From the NCBI GenBank assembly GCA_003856375.1, contig CP034120.1, positions 4,087,501 through 4,151,500 of the forward strand: a stretch of 64,000 nucleotides of DNA, read 5' to 3'. This DNA comes from Glaciecola amylolytica (GTDB taxonomy: Bacteria > Bacteroidota > Bacteroidia > Flavobacteriales_D > Crocinitomicaceae). The position numbers and the translations under genes are program-made. The notes beneath the pieces are model-generated. The model did not search any database, had not been told where the DNA came from, and saw only the letters and a program-made list of their open reading frames with translations. Each line of letters begins with the position of its first letter. The first letter of the stretch is position 1. Of this stretch, positions 1 through 8,293 are shown piece by piece.

Positions 1-761
1 ACTCCTCCGGATAAGTACAACTCCAAATTCGGCCAGATGTCGTGAATAGAATCCACCTTGTACTTCTCGATGATGCGTTCCATTAACATGATGCACCAAC
101 TCGGAATTCCTGCCACTGTACTGATATCCCACTCCGGTGCTTTTTCCACCATGCGGTCCAGTTTTTGATTCCAATCCTTGATCGCAGCAGTTTCTGCATC
201 CGGTTTGGTGAGCGGAAGCAATACAACAGAAGTGTGTTTCTTTAAAATTCCGGACAAATCACCTTCATAGTGTTTTCCTTTCTTTTCCGGTTTGGATGAA
301 CCTCCAACGGCTATCAATGATTTTTGGTAAAACCCGTCCGACAAATTCAAGTCTGCCGTTGCGGTGAATTGTTTAAGGGTATTTCGTTGAAAAGAACGGA
401 TCATTTGCTTGGTTACCGGAATGCGTTTACTCGGCGAACCCGTTGTTCCTGAAGAAAGTGCAAAATACTTGATCTTTCCCGGCCAGATTACATCCGCTTC
501 TTCGTCCAGACAACGATGCAGCCAAGTTTGATAAAATTGATCGTAATCGCGAATGGGGATTGCTTTTTGAAAATCCTCCACCATATTTTCCGATTCAAGA
601 ATTGATTGAAAATTATAGTGATAACCAAACTTTGTTTCCTCAGCAAACTTTAAGAGCTTACTTAATACTTTCACCTGATCTTTGAAATCCAGTCCTTTCA
701 GTGCATTTCTCCGTGCAGAAAACTCGGTAGTCTTTTTAAGTAATTTCCCGATTATTGGCAT
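1..761 (-). CDS. GH3 auxin-responsive promoter family protein (3' end cut by window)
   Basis: The gene runs off the left edge, so only the first 253 residues are visible. The start is ATG at 761 (MPIIGKLLKK). Residues 103-108 read SSGTTG, followed by SPSKRIPVTK, the ATP/AMP-binding signature of the adenylate-forming GH3 superfamily. Later text (ELYLSGG) also fits that fold. Plant GH3 enzymes conjugate amino acids to acyl acids; the role of the bacterial homologues, common in Bacteroidota, is not established. It is divergent from the universal stress gene across a 176-bp spacer. Family call is firm, substrate unknown. Confidence 0.85.
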   Translation of the reverse strand, partial: MPIIGKLLKKTTEFSARRNALKGLDFKDQVKVLSKLLKFAEETKFGYHYNFQSILESENMVEDFQKAIPIRDYDQFYQTWLHRCLDEEADVIWPGKIKYFALSSGTTGSPSKRIPVTKQMIRSFQRNTLKQFTATADLNLSDGFYQKSLIAVGGSSKPEKKGKHYEGDLSGILKKHTSVVLLPLTKPDAETAAIKDWNQKLDRMVEKAPEWDISTVAGIPSWCIMLMERIIEKYKVDSIHDIWPNLELYLSGG

Positions 762-898
762 CTTTTCTCCATTTTTTAGTAGCCACAAAAGTAGCTTAAT
801 CCTAGCAAAAGTGAGAAAAAACAACGACTTATTGTTTTATTAACGTCTTATTTTTAATATTGAACGAAGAAATGGATTCATGCATCTAAAGCTTTGAT

Positions 899-906
899 TA
901 CATTTG
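899..906 (+). promoter_or_regulatory. -7 promoter box (TACATTTG) of the usp gene
   Basis: TACATTTG matches the Bacteroidota -7 consensus TAnnTTTG and lies 31 nt before the ATG at 938. I see no good TTG -33 box at the usual 19-21 nt spacing, so this is a partial match. Confidence 0.5.
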
Positions 907-937
907 CACTACTATATAAAACCCAGAAAAACTCCTT

Positions 938-1756
938 ATGGAAAAAAAGACCATTATTGTTCCACATGATTTCACCTCAGTTGCGGAAAATGCTCTGAAT
1001 CATGCTATTAATACTGCAAAAATAACCGGTGCAGAGATTCTCCTCCTTCATGTTGTGGCTAAAGAAAAGGCTGTAGGTGAAGCAGAAGAAAAATTAAAGG
1101 CTGTTGTTGAAAAGCATAAGGAACAGATAAAAATCACTCCATATATCCGTGTTGGGAATATTTTTGATGATATCGGCGATTTCGCTTCTGAAAACCACGC
1201 GGAATTGATTTTCATGGGAACTCACGGGCAAACAGGCTGGCAGCACATCACCGGTAGTTATGCTCTTAAAGTAATTACGCATTCAACTGTTCCTTTTATT
1301 GTCGTTCAGGACAAACCGATTAAGGAAACAGGTTATGATGATATTGTGGTTCCTTTGGATCTGAACAAGGAAACAAAACAAAAACTGGCTTATGTTGCCA
1401 ATATTGCAACGTATTTCAAATCCCGCGTACACGTGATTACTCCAGACGAAACGGACGAATTTTTGCGTCATCAGGTAAAAGCCAATATTCAATTTGCCGT
1501 TCGTTTTTTCCATGAAAGAGGCATTGATGTAACAACGAAAGTAGTTCCTACCAGCGGTTTCGATAAAGAAGTGGTGAAGCACGCCGTTTCATTGGATGCG
1601 GATCTGATTGCTATCATGAACCTGAATCGCAATAATATGCTTGGAGTTATCACGGCAAACCACGAGCAATACATTTTAACCAATGATGCTCAAATCCCGA
1701 CATTGATTGTCAATCCGGTAGCAGGGAAATACGGAAGCAGCGTATTATTCAGCTAA
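938..1756 (+). CDS. tandem-domain universal stress protein (UspA family)
   Basis: A 272-aa cytoplasmic protein with two Usp domains (about 1-130 and 135-272). Usp proteins are induced by stress and starvation and often bind ATP. The first domain keeps the nucleotide-binding pattern G-x2-G-x9-G-S (MGTHGQTGW followed by ITGS). The second is degenerate: the equivalent stretch (NLNRNNMLGV) has lost those glycines, so probably only one half binds nucleotide. It is a single gene with its own -7 box upstream and a strong hairpin terminator 25 bp downstream. The length fits the two-domain Usp proteins usual in Bacteroidota. Confidence 0.9.
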   Translation: MEKKTIIVPHDFTSVAENALNHAINTAKITGAEILLLHVVAKEKAVGEAEEKLKAVVEKHKEQIKITPYIRVGNIFDDIGDFASENHAELIFMGTHGQTGWQHITGSYALKVITHSTVPFIVVQDKPIKETGYDDIVVPLDLNKETKQKLAYVANIATYFKSRVHVITPDETDEFLRHQVKANIQFAVRFFHERGIDVTTKVVPTSGFDKEVVKHAVSLDADLIAIMNLNRNNMLGVITANHEQYILTNDAQIPTLIVNPVAGKYGSSVLFS

Positions 1757-1780
1757 AAGGATAAACACATATTTAAAAGA

Positions 1781-1808
1781 AAAGTCTGCAGGTTTGCAGA
1801 CTTTTTTG
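1781..1808 (+). terminator. Rho-independent terminator of usp
   Basis: The inverted repeat AAGTCTGC / GCAGACTT with a short loop is followed by a run of T. It ends the universal stress transcript. Confidence 0.85.
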
Positions 1809-1946
1809 TTTTATGACTTGTGCGAGCATTTAATTGATACATTATTGTTTCCCACAGATCTCGCGAATTACGCAGATATTAAATAAGTTCATAATCTGGG
1901 TCATCCTTTGCTCATTTCTTAAAATAATCCGGAGTTCTTTGAAGAA

Positions 1947-4900
1947 TTAGTCTTTATACTCATCCCGCAACAAACGCTCTTCCACTTCTTTCAGGTTTTG
2001 CATTTTCTTGGTTTGTCGGCTTGCAATGGCTGTTGGGGTGAAATAGGTATGCATATTCAAAAACGCAACCTGCATATTGTCCCACTGGCGGTCACCTTCT
2101 ATCTTTCCATGCTCACGCAGCTCTCTTCTCAGTCGGTCTGCAATTTCGTGGAAATCGTCTCTTCCCAGGTAATCCAGATCTGCATCGCAAATGATTTGCT
2201 CCAGTTTGTTTTTCGGTTTGTGTGGAATCTGAGTCACGAAAATGAGTTCTTTGATCTGGGCAATGTGCTGATCGGAATATCCGTATTTCGGCAATATTTC
2301 CTCCGCCATTCGCGCTCCTATCGGTTCGTTTTTCTCGTAGTTTTCCACAAATCCGGCATCGTGATACGTTGCTGCAGATTTCAAGAGGAACAAGCCTTCA
2401 TCCGTTACTCCTTCCAATAAGGCATAACGTTCCACGGCGCGCACCACGTCTTTGGTGTGTTCAATACTATGATAATGCAGCATCGGCGACAAACCTTTCT
2501 CCAACACTTTCATGATGTGGCGTTCTGCTTTATAGTAGTTGATGCTGCTGTATAAATGCAGGTTGACAATCTGCTGGAAGCGTTCATTCGGATACAAGCC
2601 TTCCCCGCCAACAGATAGTTCGGGTTTGATCCGCTCTACCGTAAACATTTCGATCAGGCCTTTGCTTTTGGTTCTTACTTTTCCGCGATAAGTACATTCA
2701 AAATACGGTTCTATCAGTTTGAACGTCGAGCCAGAAATCGTTACCCTTCCCGGTTCACCCATCATCTCCATCCGCTGAGCCTGGTTCACCGTTGCTCCCC
2801 AGATATCATAGGCCAATCTTTCCGAGCCGATAACTCCGGCTGTTACTTCTCCGGTATTGATTCCCAAACGCAGTTCCCAATATTCCGTTCCGTTTTCAAG
2901 AGCTTCTTTTTTCAATCCCGCGATATAATCCTGAATCTGGAGCGCAGCCAAAACCGCATCAATCGGATTGGTATTGTTTCGAACGGGAACTCCACCGGCA
3001 CACATATATGCATCACCGATCGTTTTGATCTTTTCCAGGTTATTCTTTACAATGATTTCATCAAACTTTCTAAAGTAAACATCCAGTTTGTTTACCAAAT
3101 CTGTCGGCTTGAGTCCTTCTGCAATTTTGGTAAATCCAACAAAATCCGTAAATAAAACCGAAACCGTTTTGTAGGCCCTTGCAGATGCCCGGCCTTTCGT
3201 TTTCAATTCTTCCGCGGTCGATTCCGGAATAATGTTTCTCAGTAATTTTTCCGTTTTGTCTTTTTCTATCTGCAGTAATCTTCTTTGTTCTTCAACTTTG
3301 TTCTTCTCCTCCTCAATGACTTTCTTCTGAGATTCGATTTTCATGTTTTGAGCCCGGATCTCTTTCGTTCTCTCCACAATTTTCATTTCCAAACGAACCT
3401 GATCCCTGCGCGCCAAATCTATTCTGGAGCGGATAAAGACAATGATCACGATGGTCAGAACCAATAGTACAATCACCCAAAACCACCATTTCCACCAAAA
3501 AGGAGAGGCTACTTCAATGCTCATTTGCGTACTCGCCTGCACCCAATCTCCGTCCACTCTCCGAACGTATACTTTCAATACATAAGATCCGGGAGTCAAA
3601 GAAGTAAAGTGAATTTCGCTGGACGAGCCCAAAAACACGGAGCCTTCATCCAGGCCTTCCAATTCGTATTTGAACTGCAGCAGATCACGGTTGATCAGAT
3701 CAGTCGGAACAAAACGAATGGTGAAGCTGCGTTCATTGTATTTCAGTTTGATGTCCGATTGGTATGGAAATGCGTCTTTAAAAGGCGCATCTTTATCTCC
3801 CGGACGAAGCCATTGATCATCAAAGCGAAACTTCAGAAAATTCACATAAACTTCTTCATTTCGTTCCTGCAATGAAGTCGGATTAAAGAAGTTATAACCC
3901 TCAATTCCTCCGAAATACATTTCACCGGTTCCTGAAAGCAAATAAGCTCCGGTATTGAATTCATTACTCATCAAACCATTCACCTCCGAATAGTTGGTGC
4001 ATCGTTCCTGCAGAATATCGAATCTGCAAAGTCCTTTATTGGTGCTCAGCCACAAATTTCCTTTTTGATCCGGAAGAATTCCGTAAACAAAATTGTTGGG
4101 TAAACCTTGCTTGCGTGTAAATGCCGTAACCTTTCCTGTCTTTAAATCCAATTTCAGTAATCCGGAACCGGAAGATCCCAGCCAAAGCGTTGATTCATCT
4201 TCCTGATAGATGCTTGAGATGACATCCCGGCTTGCTTTCAGAATGGCTTTGTTTTGTGCATACGGAACAATTTGCTCCTTGCCGTTCTTATCCGTTTTCA
4301 GTACGTTGATTCCTCCAACTCCGGTTGCGAAGTAATAAACTCCGTTTAATCCTTTGTATGCAATTCTGCACACTCCGGCTCCGATACTTGCTTTTGGTTT
4401 TTGAGGATCGTAGACAAAAGGGGTAAAACTTCCGCTTTTTTTGTCATACAAGAGCACTCCGCCTTTTGTAGCAATAAAAAACTGTGTCTTTTTGTAGGGA
4501 GTAATTTCATAGACCCGCTGAAAACTCGACGGATTCGTAATTCCTTTATAATTGATTTTTTTGAAGGTTCCTTTTCCGTTTTGAATCACCAGTTCATACA
4601 AGCCGTCATTGGCTCCAACCAGCAGGTGTTCTTTATCCAGAAGATGAACAGAGACAATGCTCTTCTCATTAAAATCATCCGATTTGGAGATATAATAGTG
4701 TTGGAAAAGGCCGGTTTTCCGATCCAATTCCGAAATAGCAAAGTCCGTAGCAATAAATACTTTGGAATGATCCGGCGATTCCGCAAAGCCCCAAACACTT
4801 TCCGATGGCAGTCCCAAACTCAGATTGGCTGTGGGGCCGACTCCAAAAAATTCATCGTTTTTCGGGTTGAATCCGCTTAATCCGCGCAATGTTCCGATCC

Positions 4901-5879
4901 AGATCGTGCCGCTTCCGTCACAAAACAACTCGTTCAGCTCATTGAAGAGGATTCCGTTTTTCTGAAAAATATCTTTTTTGCTGAATGTTATCCGGTATCC
5001 GTCATTGGAACTGTTCACGCTGATCAATCCGTTGTTCACCGTTGCAATGTAAAACTCGGCCGTAGATTTCACATAAACATCCGAAAACTCTTCGATTCCG
5101 TAATCTGCTCCGATGAACTTCAGAAAAGGAAAAAGCTTTTGCGTTTTGACATCAAACAACCACAAGCCTTCATTACTTGACAGGATGTAGCTGTTTTCGG
5201 AAAACAATTCCACATCCGAAACCAGCCAGGTTTTTTTGATCTTTGGCGGAGCTAAGGATTTCCATTTTTCCGTTTTGAGATTGTAGATGTAAACACCCAC
5301 ATCTTCAAAGGAAACAAGCAATTCCTGTTTGGTAATGAATTTGATATAATGAATCCGCTTGGAAGGAATCGATCCCGTTAAAAAGGAAATCTTTTTGGTT
5401 TTCCGGTCGTATTTCGCCAAACCATGAGTGGAAGATCCCACCCAAATATTTCCGTTGTATTCTTCCGAAATTCCTTCGATGGAAAGATTGTTGTCATCTG
5501 ATGCCAGTAATGAGCGGAAGTTCTCCGTTTTCGGATTGTAAATTGAAATTCCGTCGGCTGTTCCGAACCACAATTCCCCGAACTGGTCTTTCAGACCGCA
5601 ATGAATATAGGAACTCGCCAGGCCGGGTGTATCGTCAGAAGTGTAGACTTCAAACTGCTGACCGTCAAAACGATTCAATCCATCCTGCGTTCCCAGCCAC
5701 AAAGTTCCCACTTCGTCCTGGACAATAGTCGTCACCGAACTCTGTGAGAGTCCATCGTTAATAGAAAAATTTCTAAAACGATATGAGACTTGACTTATCG
5801 CGCTAGTAGTAGTAAACGCAACAACAGCTCCAATTCCTATTAGTCGAACGAGCATCGTGTATTCATTTCGTTTATTCAA
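1947..5879 (-). CDS. periplasmic beta-propeller sensor with adenylate cyclase and C-terminal HD phosphohydrolase domains
   Basis: 1310 aa. In order: signal peptide (1-29), two-component-type propeller repeats (about 30-690, recurring GTxxGLxRF/ WLGT-like blades), a Y_Y_Y domain, one membrane segment near 790-810, a charged coiled coil (about 815-895), a class III nucleotidyl cyclase (about 905-1085), and an HD domain (about 1130-1265). Metal-binding Asp912 (FTDF) and Asp956 (TIGD), substrate Lys952 and Asp1025, and transition-state Asn1032 and Arg1036 are all present. The Lys/Asp pair predicts ATP as substrate, so cAMP. The HD domain keeps His1173-Asp1174 (YHDAGF) and a later CDAD, so it could hydrolyse phosphodiesters. 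The propeller probably senses a periplasmic or surface ligand. The gene lies 34 bp behind ferritin in the same direction. Domain calls are firm; activity is inferred. Confidence 0.88.
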   Translation of the reverse strand: MNKRNEYTMLVRLIGIGAVVAFTTTSAISQVSYRFRNFSINDGLSQSSVTTIVQDEVGTLWLGTQDGLNRFDGQQFEVYTSDDTPGLASSYIHCGLKDQFGELWFGTADGISIYNPKTENFRSLLASDDNNLSIEGISEEYNGNIWVGSSTHGLAKYDRKTKKISFLTGSIPSKRIHYIKFITKQELLVSFEDVGVYIYNLKTEKWKSLAPPKIKKTWLVSDVELFSENSYILSSNEGLWLFDVKTQKLFPFLKFIGADYGIEEFSDVYVKSTAEFYIATVNNGLISVNSSNDGYRITFSKKDIFQKNGILFNELNELFCDGSGTIWIGTLRGLSGFNPKNDEFFGVGPTANLSLGLPSESVWGFAESPDHSKVFIATDFAISELDRKTGLFQHYYISKSDDFNEKSIVSVHLLDKEHLLVGANDGLYELVIQNGKGTFKKINYKGITNPSSFQRVYEITPYKKTQFFIATKGGVLLYDKKSGSFTPFVYDPQKPKASIGAGVCRIAYKGLNGVYYFATGVGGINVLKTDKNGKEQIVPYAQNKAILKASRDVISSIYQEDESTLWLGSSGSGLLKLDLKTGKVTAFTRKQGLPNNFVYGILPDQKGNLWLSTNKGLCRFDILQERCTNYSEVNGLMSNEFNTGAYLLSGTGEMYFGGIEGYNFFNPTSLQERNEEVYVNFLKFRFDDQWLRPGDKDAPFKDAFPYQSDIKLKYNERSFTIRFVPTDLINRDLLQFKYELEGLDEGSVFLGSSSEIHFTSLTPGSYVLKVYVRRVDGDWVQASTQMSIEVASPFWWKWWFWVIVLLVLTIVIIVFIRSRIDLARRDQVRLEMKIVERTKEIRAQNMKIESQKKVIEEEKNKVEEQRRLLQIEKDKTEKLLRNIIPESTAEELKTKGRASARAYKTVSVLFTDFVGFTKIAEGLKPTDLVNKLDVYFRKFDEIIVKNNLEKIKTIGDAYMCAGGVPVRNNTNPIDAVLAALQIQDYIAGLKKEALENGTEYWELRLGINTGEVTAGVIGSERLAYDIWGATVNQAQRMEMMGEPGRVTISGSTFKLIEPYFECTYRGKVRTKSKGLIEMFTVERIKPELSVGGEGLYPNERFQQIVNLHLYSSINYYKAERHIMKVLEKGLSPMLHYHSIEHTKDVVRAVERYALLEGVTDEGLFLLKSAATYHDAGFVENYEKNEPIGARMAEEILPKYGYSDQHIAQIKELIFVTQIPHKPKNKLEQIICDADLDYLGRDDFHEIADRLRRELREHGKIEGDRQWDNMQVAFLNMHTYFTPTAIASRQTKKMQNLKEVEERLLRDEYKD

Positions 5880-5913
5880 CGAACAAATTACTGAAAGGTT
5901 TCATTATCAGAGT

Positions 5914-6477
5914 TTAAGCCTTCTTTTCTGCAGCTCCCGCTTTGCTTGCAGCAGCAGCTGAAGCTTCCATGTCCCGGTCAAACAAATAAAGTCCTCCTTT
6001 ATCTCCACCGATCAAGCGTAATTTATCCAAAATTCCACGTGCCAATGCTTCTTCTTCCAATTGCTCGGAAACATACCATTGTAAAAAATTGTGTGTGGAA
6101 TAATCTTTTTCCTGCAAACAGATATCGACTACACTGTTGATACTTTCAGTAACCAATAATTCGTGTTCCAACAACAATTCGAAAACGCGTTCCAAAGAAT
6201 CAAATTCAACAGGTGGTTGCGGAACCGCAGGAACGATTGCAACTCCTCCACGTTCGTTCACAAACTTAATCAGCTTCAACATATGAAAACGCTCTTCATC
6301 CGAATGCGTATACATAAATTTTGACGTCCCGTTCAACCCATTGTTTTCAGCCCAGGAAGCCATTGCCAGATAATATTGAGAAGAAGAAGATTCCTTTTGA
6401 ATTTGATCATTTAACGCCGCTTCAATTCGCTTATTCATTGCTGTAATTTTTTGTTCTGTTTCACTCAAAGTTACCAT
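5914..6477 (-). CDS. ftn: non-haem ferritin
   Basis: 187-aa ferritin-like four-helix protein that oxidises and stores iron in a 24-mer shell. The ferroxidase pattern is visible: an early Glu (QIQKESSSS), SDEERFHML with the E-E-x-x-H ligands, and later LLEHELLVTES and EQLEEEALA. A second possible start is Met14 (MNKRIEAAL), which would give the more usual bacterial length; the longer form is kept because no ribosome site separates them. An Ala/Lys-rich tail (about 15 residues) extends past the last helix. It may be co-transcribed with the downstream cyclase gene (34-bp gap). Confidence 0.92.
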   Translation of the reverse strand: MVTLSETEQKITAMNKRIEAALNDQIQKESSSSQYYLAMASWAENNGLNGTSKFMYTHSDEERFHMLKLIKFVNERGGVAIVPAVPQPPVEFDSLERVFELLLEHELLVTESINSVVDICLQEKDYSTHNFLQWYVSEQLEEEALARGILDKLRLIGGDKGGLYLFDRDMEASAAAASKAGAAEKKA

Positions 6478-6536
6478 TTTAAGCTTAGAATTAAACAGCT
6501 TGACTGCAATAAATTGTATTTTATAACCAATCTAAG

Positions 6537-7610
6537 TTAGGAGGAAACAAAATTTGCAGTTTCGTCATTCATTTTGCCCTGATTCTTGTTGTTCTTTTGA
6601 GTTATTTTTTCATAATGTTCCAAACCGATCCGCAAGCGTCTTTCGATGGATTTCCGCAATCTTTTCGGACTCAAAACGGTAATGCCCTCGCCAAACGAAA
6701 GAAATTCCTTTTCCAGTTCAAAATTATGGATGACATTCAGCGAAAGTGTTGCTCCGCGCTCGTCTTCTTCCAGAGTTTGCTGTGATCCATGCAACGGTTT
6801 GGAAATAACATAGGGCGCATGACGGCTATTCACCCGGAATACCACCGGTTCGGGTTTGTCTTTTAAAGAGCGGGTTACACCAATGCACGGCTTGAAATAA
6901 TTGTCCACATCGAAAAAAGCATCCTGATAAGGCAAGCGGTAATTCTCGTAAACATATTTCATCCGGTCGAGCGCCAGAATGAATTCCTTTTCCTGATTAT
7001 GAGTCGCACAAAGTAAAAACCAACGATTCCGGAATTCCTTCAATTTGTATGGATTTACCTGCATAACCGTGGGTGTTTTTGCCTTGAAACTCTGATAGTG
7101 AATGTCGAGTACTACTTTTTTCTGAATGGCTTTCACCAGGTGATCGATCCATTCCAAACCCGGCAGGCGGTGATTGGTTTCCAATTCTATGATCTCGCGC
7201 TGTTCACTGTTTGAAGCCAGAATTTTTCCTTCCAGTTTCGAAACCATTTCCTGCATTTCACGGAAATAACCGAAGCCTTTGAATTGTTTCAAAACGCTCA
7301 ACACTTCTTTCATCGTTCCCAGATCACCTTCACTTAAAGGAATGTTCGTAATGCTGTAATCTTTCTCTTCGTAAGTGTAATAACGTTTATCGACCACAAC
7401 GATCGGTGCGTTGTAGCCCAATTTATCGCTGCGCATGTTTTGCAGATCGAGCTGAACCGTTCGTTTTGAAACACCTCCTACTCCTTCATATTCATACAAA
7501 GCGTCTGCACAAGCTTCCACTAAATCTTCCAAAGTCCATTTTCGAAACCTGTTTTGCAAACATTTATCGATGGTTTTATAGCGAATTAACGCATGTTTTG
7601 ATACCGGCAT
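6537..7610 (-). CDS. WYL-domain transcriptional regulator, divergent from the rtcB operon
   Basis: 357 aa: an N-terminal winged-helix region (about 1-80, with SKRTVQLDLQNM as recognition-helix-like text) and a C-terminal WYL region (about 160-260; LDIHYQSF, then FRNRWFLLC and ILALDRMK). WYL regulators sense nucleic acid or small ligands and often control phage-defence and RNA-repair loci. Its position, divergent from the slipin-rtcB genes, and the matched inverted repeats in the spacer suggest it controls both itself and that operon (inference). The start at ATG 7610 (MPVSKHALIRYK) places a -7-like box 25 nt upstream. Confidence 0.88.
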   Translation of the reverse strand: MPVSKHALIRYKTIDKCLQNRFRKWTLEDLVEACADALYEYEGVGGVSKRTVQLDLQNMRSDKLGYNAPIVVVDKRYYTYEEKDYSITNIPLSEGDLGTMKEVLSVLKQFKGFGYFREMQEMVSKLEGKILASNSEQREIIELETNHRLPGLEWIDHLVKAIQKKVVLDIHYQSFKAKTPTVMQVNPYKLKEFRNRWFLLCATHNQEKEFILALDRMKYVYENYRLPYQDAFFDVDNYFKPCIGVTRSLKDKPEPVVFRVNSRHAPYVISKPLHGSQQTLEEDERGATLSLNVIHNFELEKEFLSFGEGITVLSPKRLRKSIERRLRIGLEHYEKITQKNNKNQGKMNDETANFVSS

Positions 7611-7634
7611 AGCTGAAAATTACATTTTTCTGTG

Positions 7635-7669
7635 CAAAGATGAAAATAATGTACGCAATCTATTTGCGT
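7635..7669 (-). promoter_or_regulatory. promoter and operator-like inverted repeat of the WYL regulator gene
   Basis: On the minus strand the inverted repeat ACGCAA-N5-TTGCGT (7653-7669) is followed after exactly 11 nt by ATCTTTG. CATCTTTG (7642-7635) is one base off the TAnnTTTG -7 box. The repeat therefore sits near the -30 region. The same layout recurs for the divergent rtcB side. Confidence 0.6.
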
Positions 7670-7752
7670 TGTTCTATTCATTGTGAACTAAATTCCATTC
7701 ATAAATACCTGTTTTTAAAGGAAGACAACAATTTTTTTGAAAAATATTCATG

Positions 7753-7788
7753 TGCGCAATTCAACTGCGCAGTGTGTCTAAATCTTTG
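7753..7788 (+). promoter_or_regulatory. promoter and operator-like inverted repeat of the slipin-rtcB operon
   Basis: The inverted repeat TGCGCA-N7-TGCGCA (7753-7771) resembles the one before the WYL gene. Measured from the TGCGC core, ATCTTTG follows after exactly 11 nt, the same spacing as on the other side. AATCTTTG (7781-7788) is one base off TAnnTTTG. A transcript would begin near 7795, immediately at the first leader hairpin. Confidence 0.6.
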
Positions 7789-7792
7789 TCAC

Positions 7793-8240
7793 ATCAAACA
7801 AAACAGAAAACGTTCTTTGAAATTGTTTGATAACGGAAATTCGCGCTTTGCAAACGAGATGTTGGTTTATACGCCACATTGTGCATCAGACTCTGTCGAA
7901 ATGTATCCAGTTGCAAAGAATGCTGTTTCTTCTTGTACATAGGGTACAGATACATGGGTCGTCGGTTCGAATCCGACAGTTATCTGAAAAATAACTTAAC
8001 TCAGTTGGTAGAGTAATGTCCGCTTAGGTTTCCAACCCAAGCACGTGTCTTTTAAACACGCTTAACAACAACCAAAAGGAGTAACCCGCTTTCGTGTCGG
8101 AGATTTTGTCCAGTACAAAATAACTGACCGGAATGTGAAGCCAGAGCTTTGAACGGTTTGTGCGGAACAACATCAACACTTTGATTCCTATAAGTGATTA
8201 GATGTTTTCCAATCAACAACTTCCTTGTTCCGCTGAACGG
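7793..8240 (+). ncRNA. long structured leader RNA upstream of slipin-rtcB
   Basis: About 450 nt with no credible ORF but dense pairing. Visible elements: ATCAAACAA/TTGTTTGAT (7793-7801 with 7823-7831); a three-way junction closed by ATGTATC/GATACAT (7901-7907 with 7949-7955) with arms AAGAA/TTCTT and TGTAC/GTACA; the permuted tRNA-like unit (listed separately); hairpin TTTTGT/ACAAAA (8104-8120) inside GTCGG/CTGAC; and a long hairpin GCGGAACAA/TTGTTCCGC (8162-8170 with 8225-8233) enclosing AACATC/GATGTT and CACTT/AAGTG. It could be a separate ncRNA or the 5' leader of the operon. Folding is by eye, not computed. Confidence 0.7.
7956..8060 (+). ncRNA. circularly permuted tRNA-like RNA with two anticodon-arm mimics (Y-RNA-like)
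   Basis: In order: GGGTC (variable-loop-like); T-arm GTCGG-TTCGAAT-CCGAC (7961-7977); acceptor stem AGTTAT/ATAACT (7978-7983 with 7991-7996) closed by a 7-nt loop; TA (7997-7998) in the place of U8-A9; D-arm ACTC-AGTTGGTA-GAGT (7999-8014); then hairpin GCTTAGG/CCCAAGC (8022-8042; one mismatch) with loop TTTCCAA (anticodon UCC, Gly); then CGTGT/ACACG (8044-8060) with loop CTTTTAA (anticodon UUU, Lys). T-arm before D-arm is a circular permutation, as I recall for the tRNA-like module of bacterial Y RNAs such as YrlA. It is not an ordinary tRNA gene. The function is unknown; its place before rtcB points to RNA repair or sensing of tRNA damage. Confidence 0.75.
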
Positions 8241-8293
8241 TCCGGAAAGCCGGTTGCTTCTTTTATTAAAAAATGAACTTAAAAACAAAAAAT

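Noticed and set aside
7640-7942. 100-aa ORF in the spacer before the slipin gene
   Set aside because: It runs across the promoter, inverted repeats and leader hairpins and has no family text.
7956-8060. Ordinary tRNA gene
   Set aside because: The T-arm precedes the D-arm and the acceptor is closed by a loop, so no normal cloverleaf can form.
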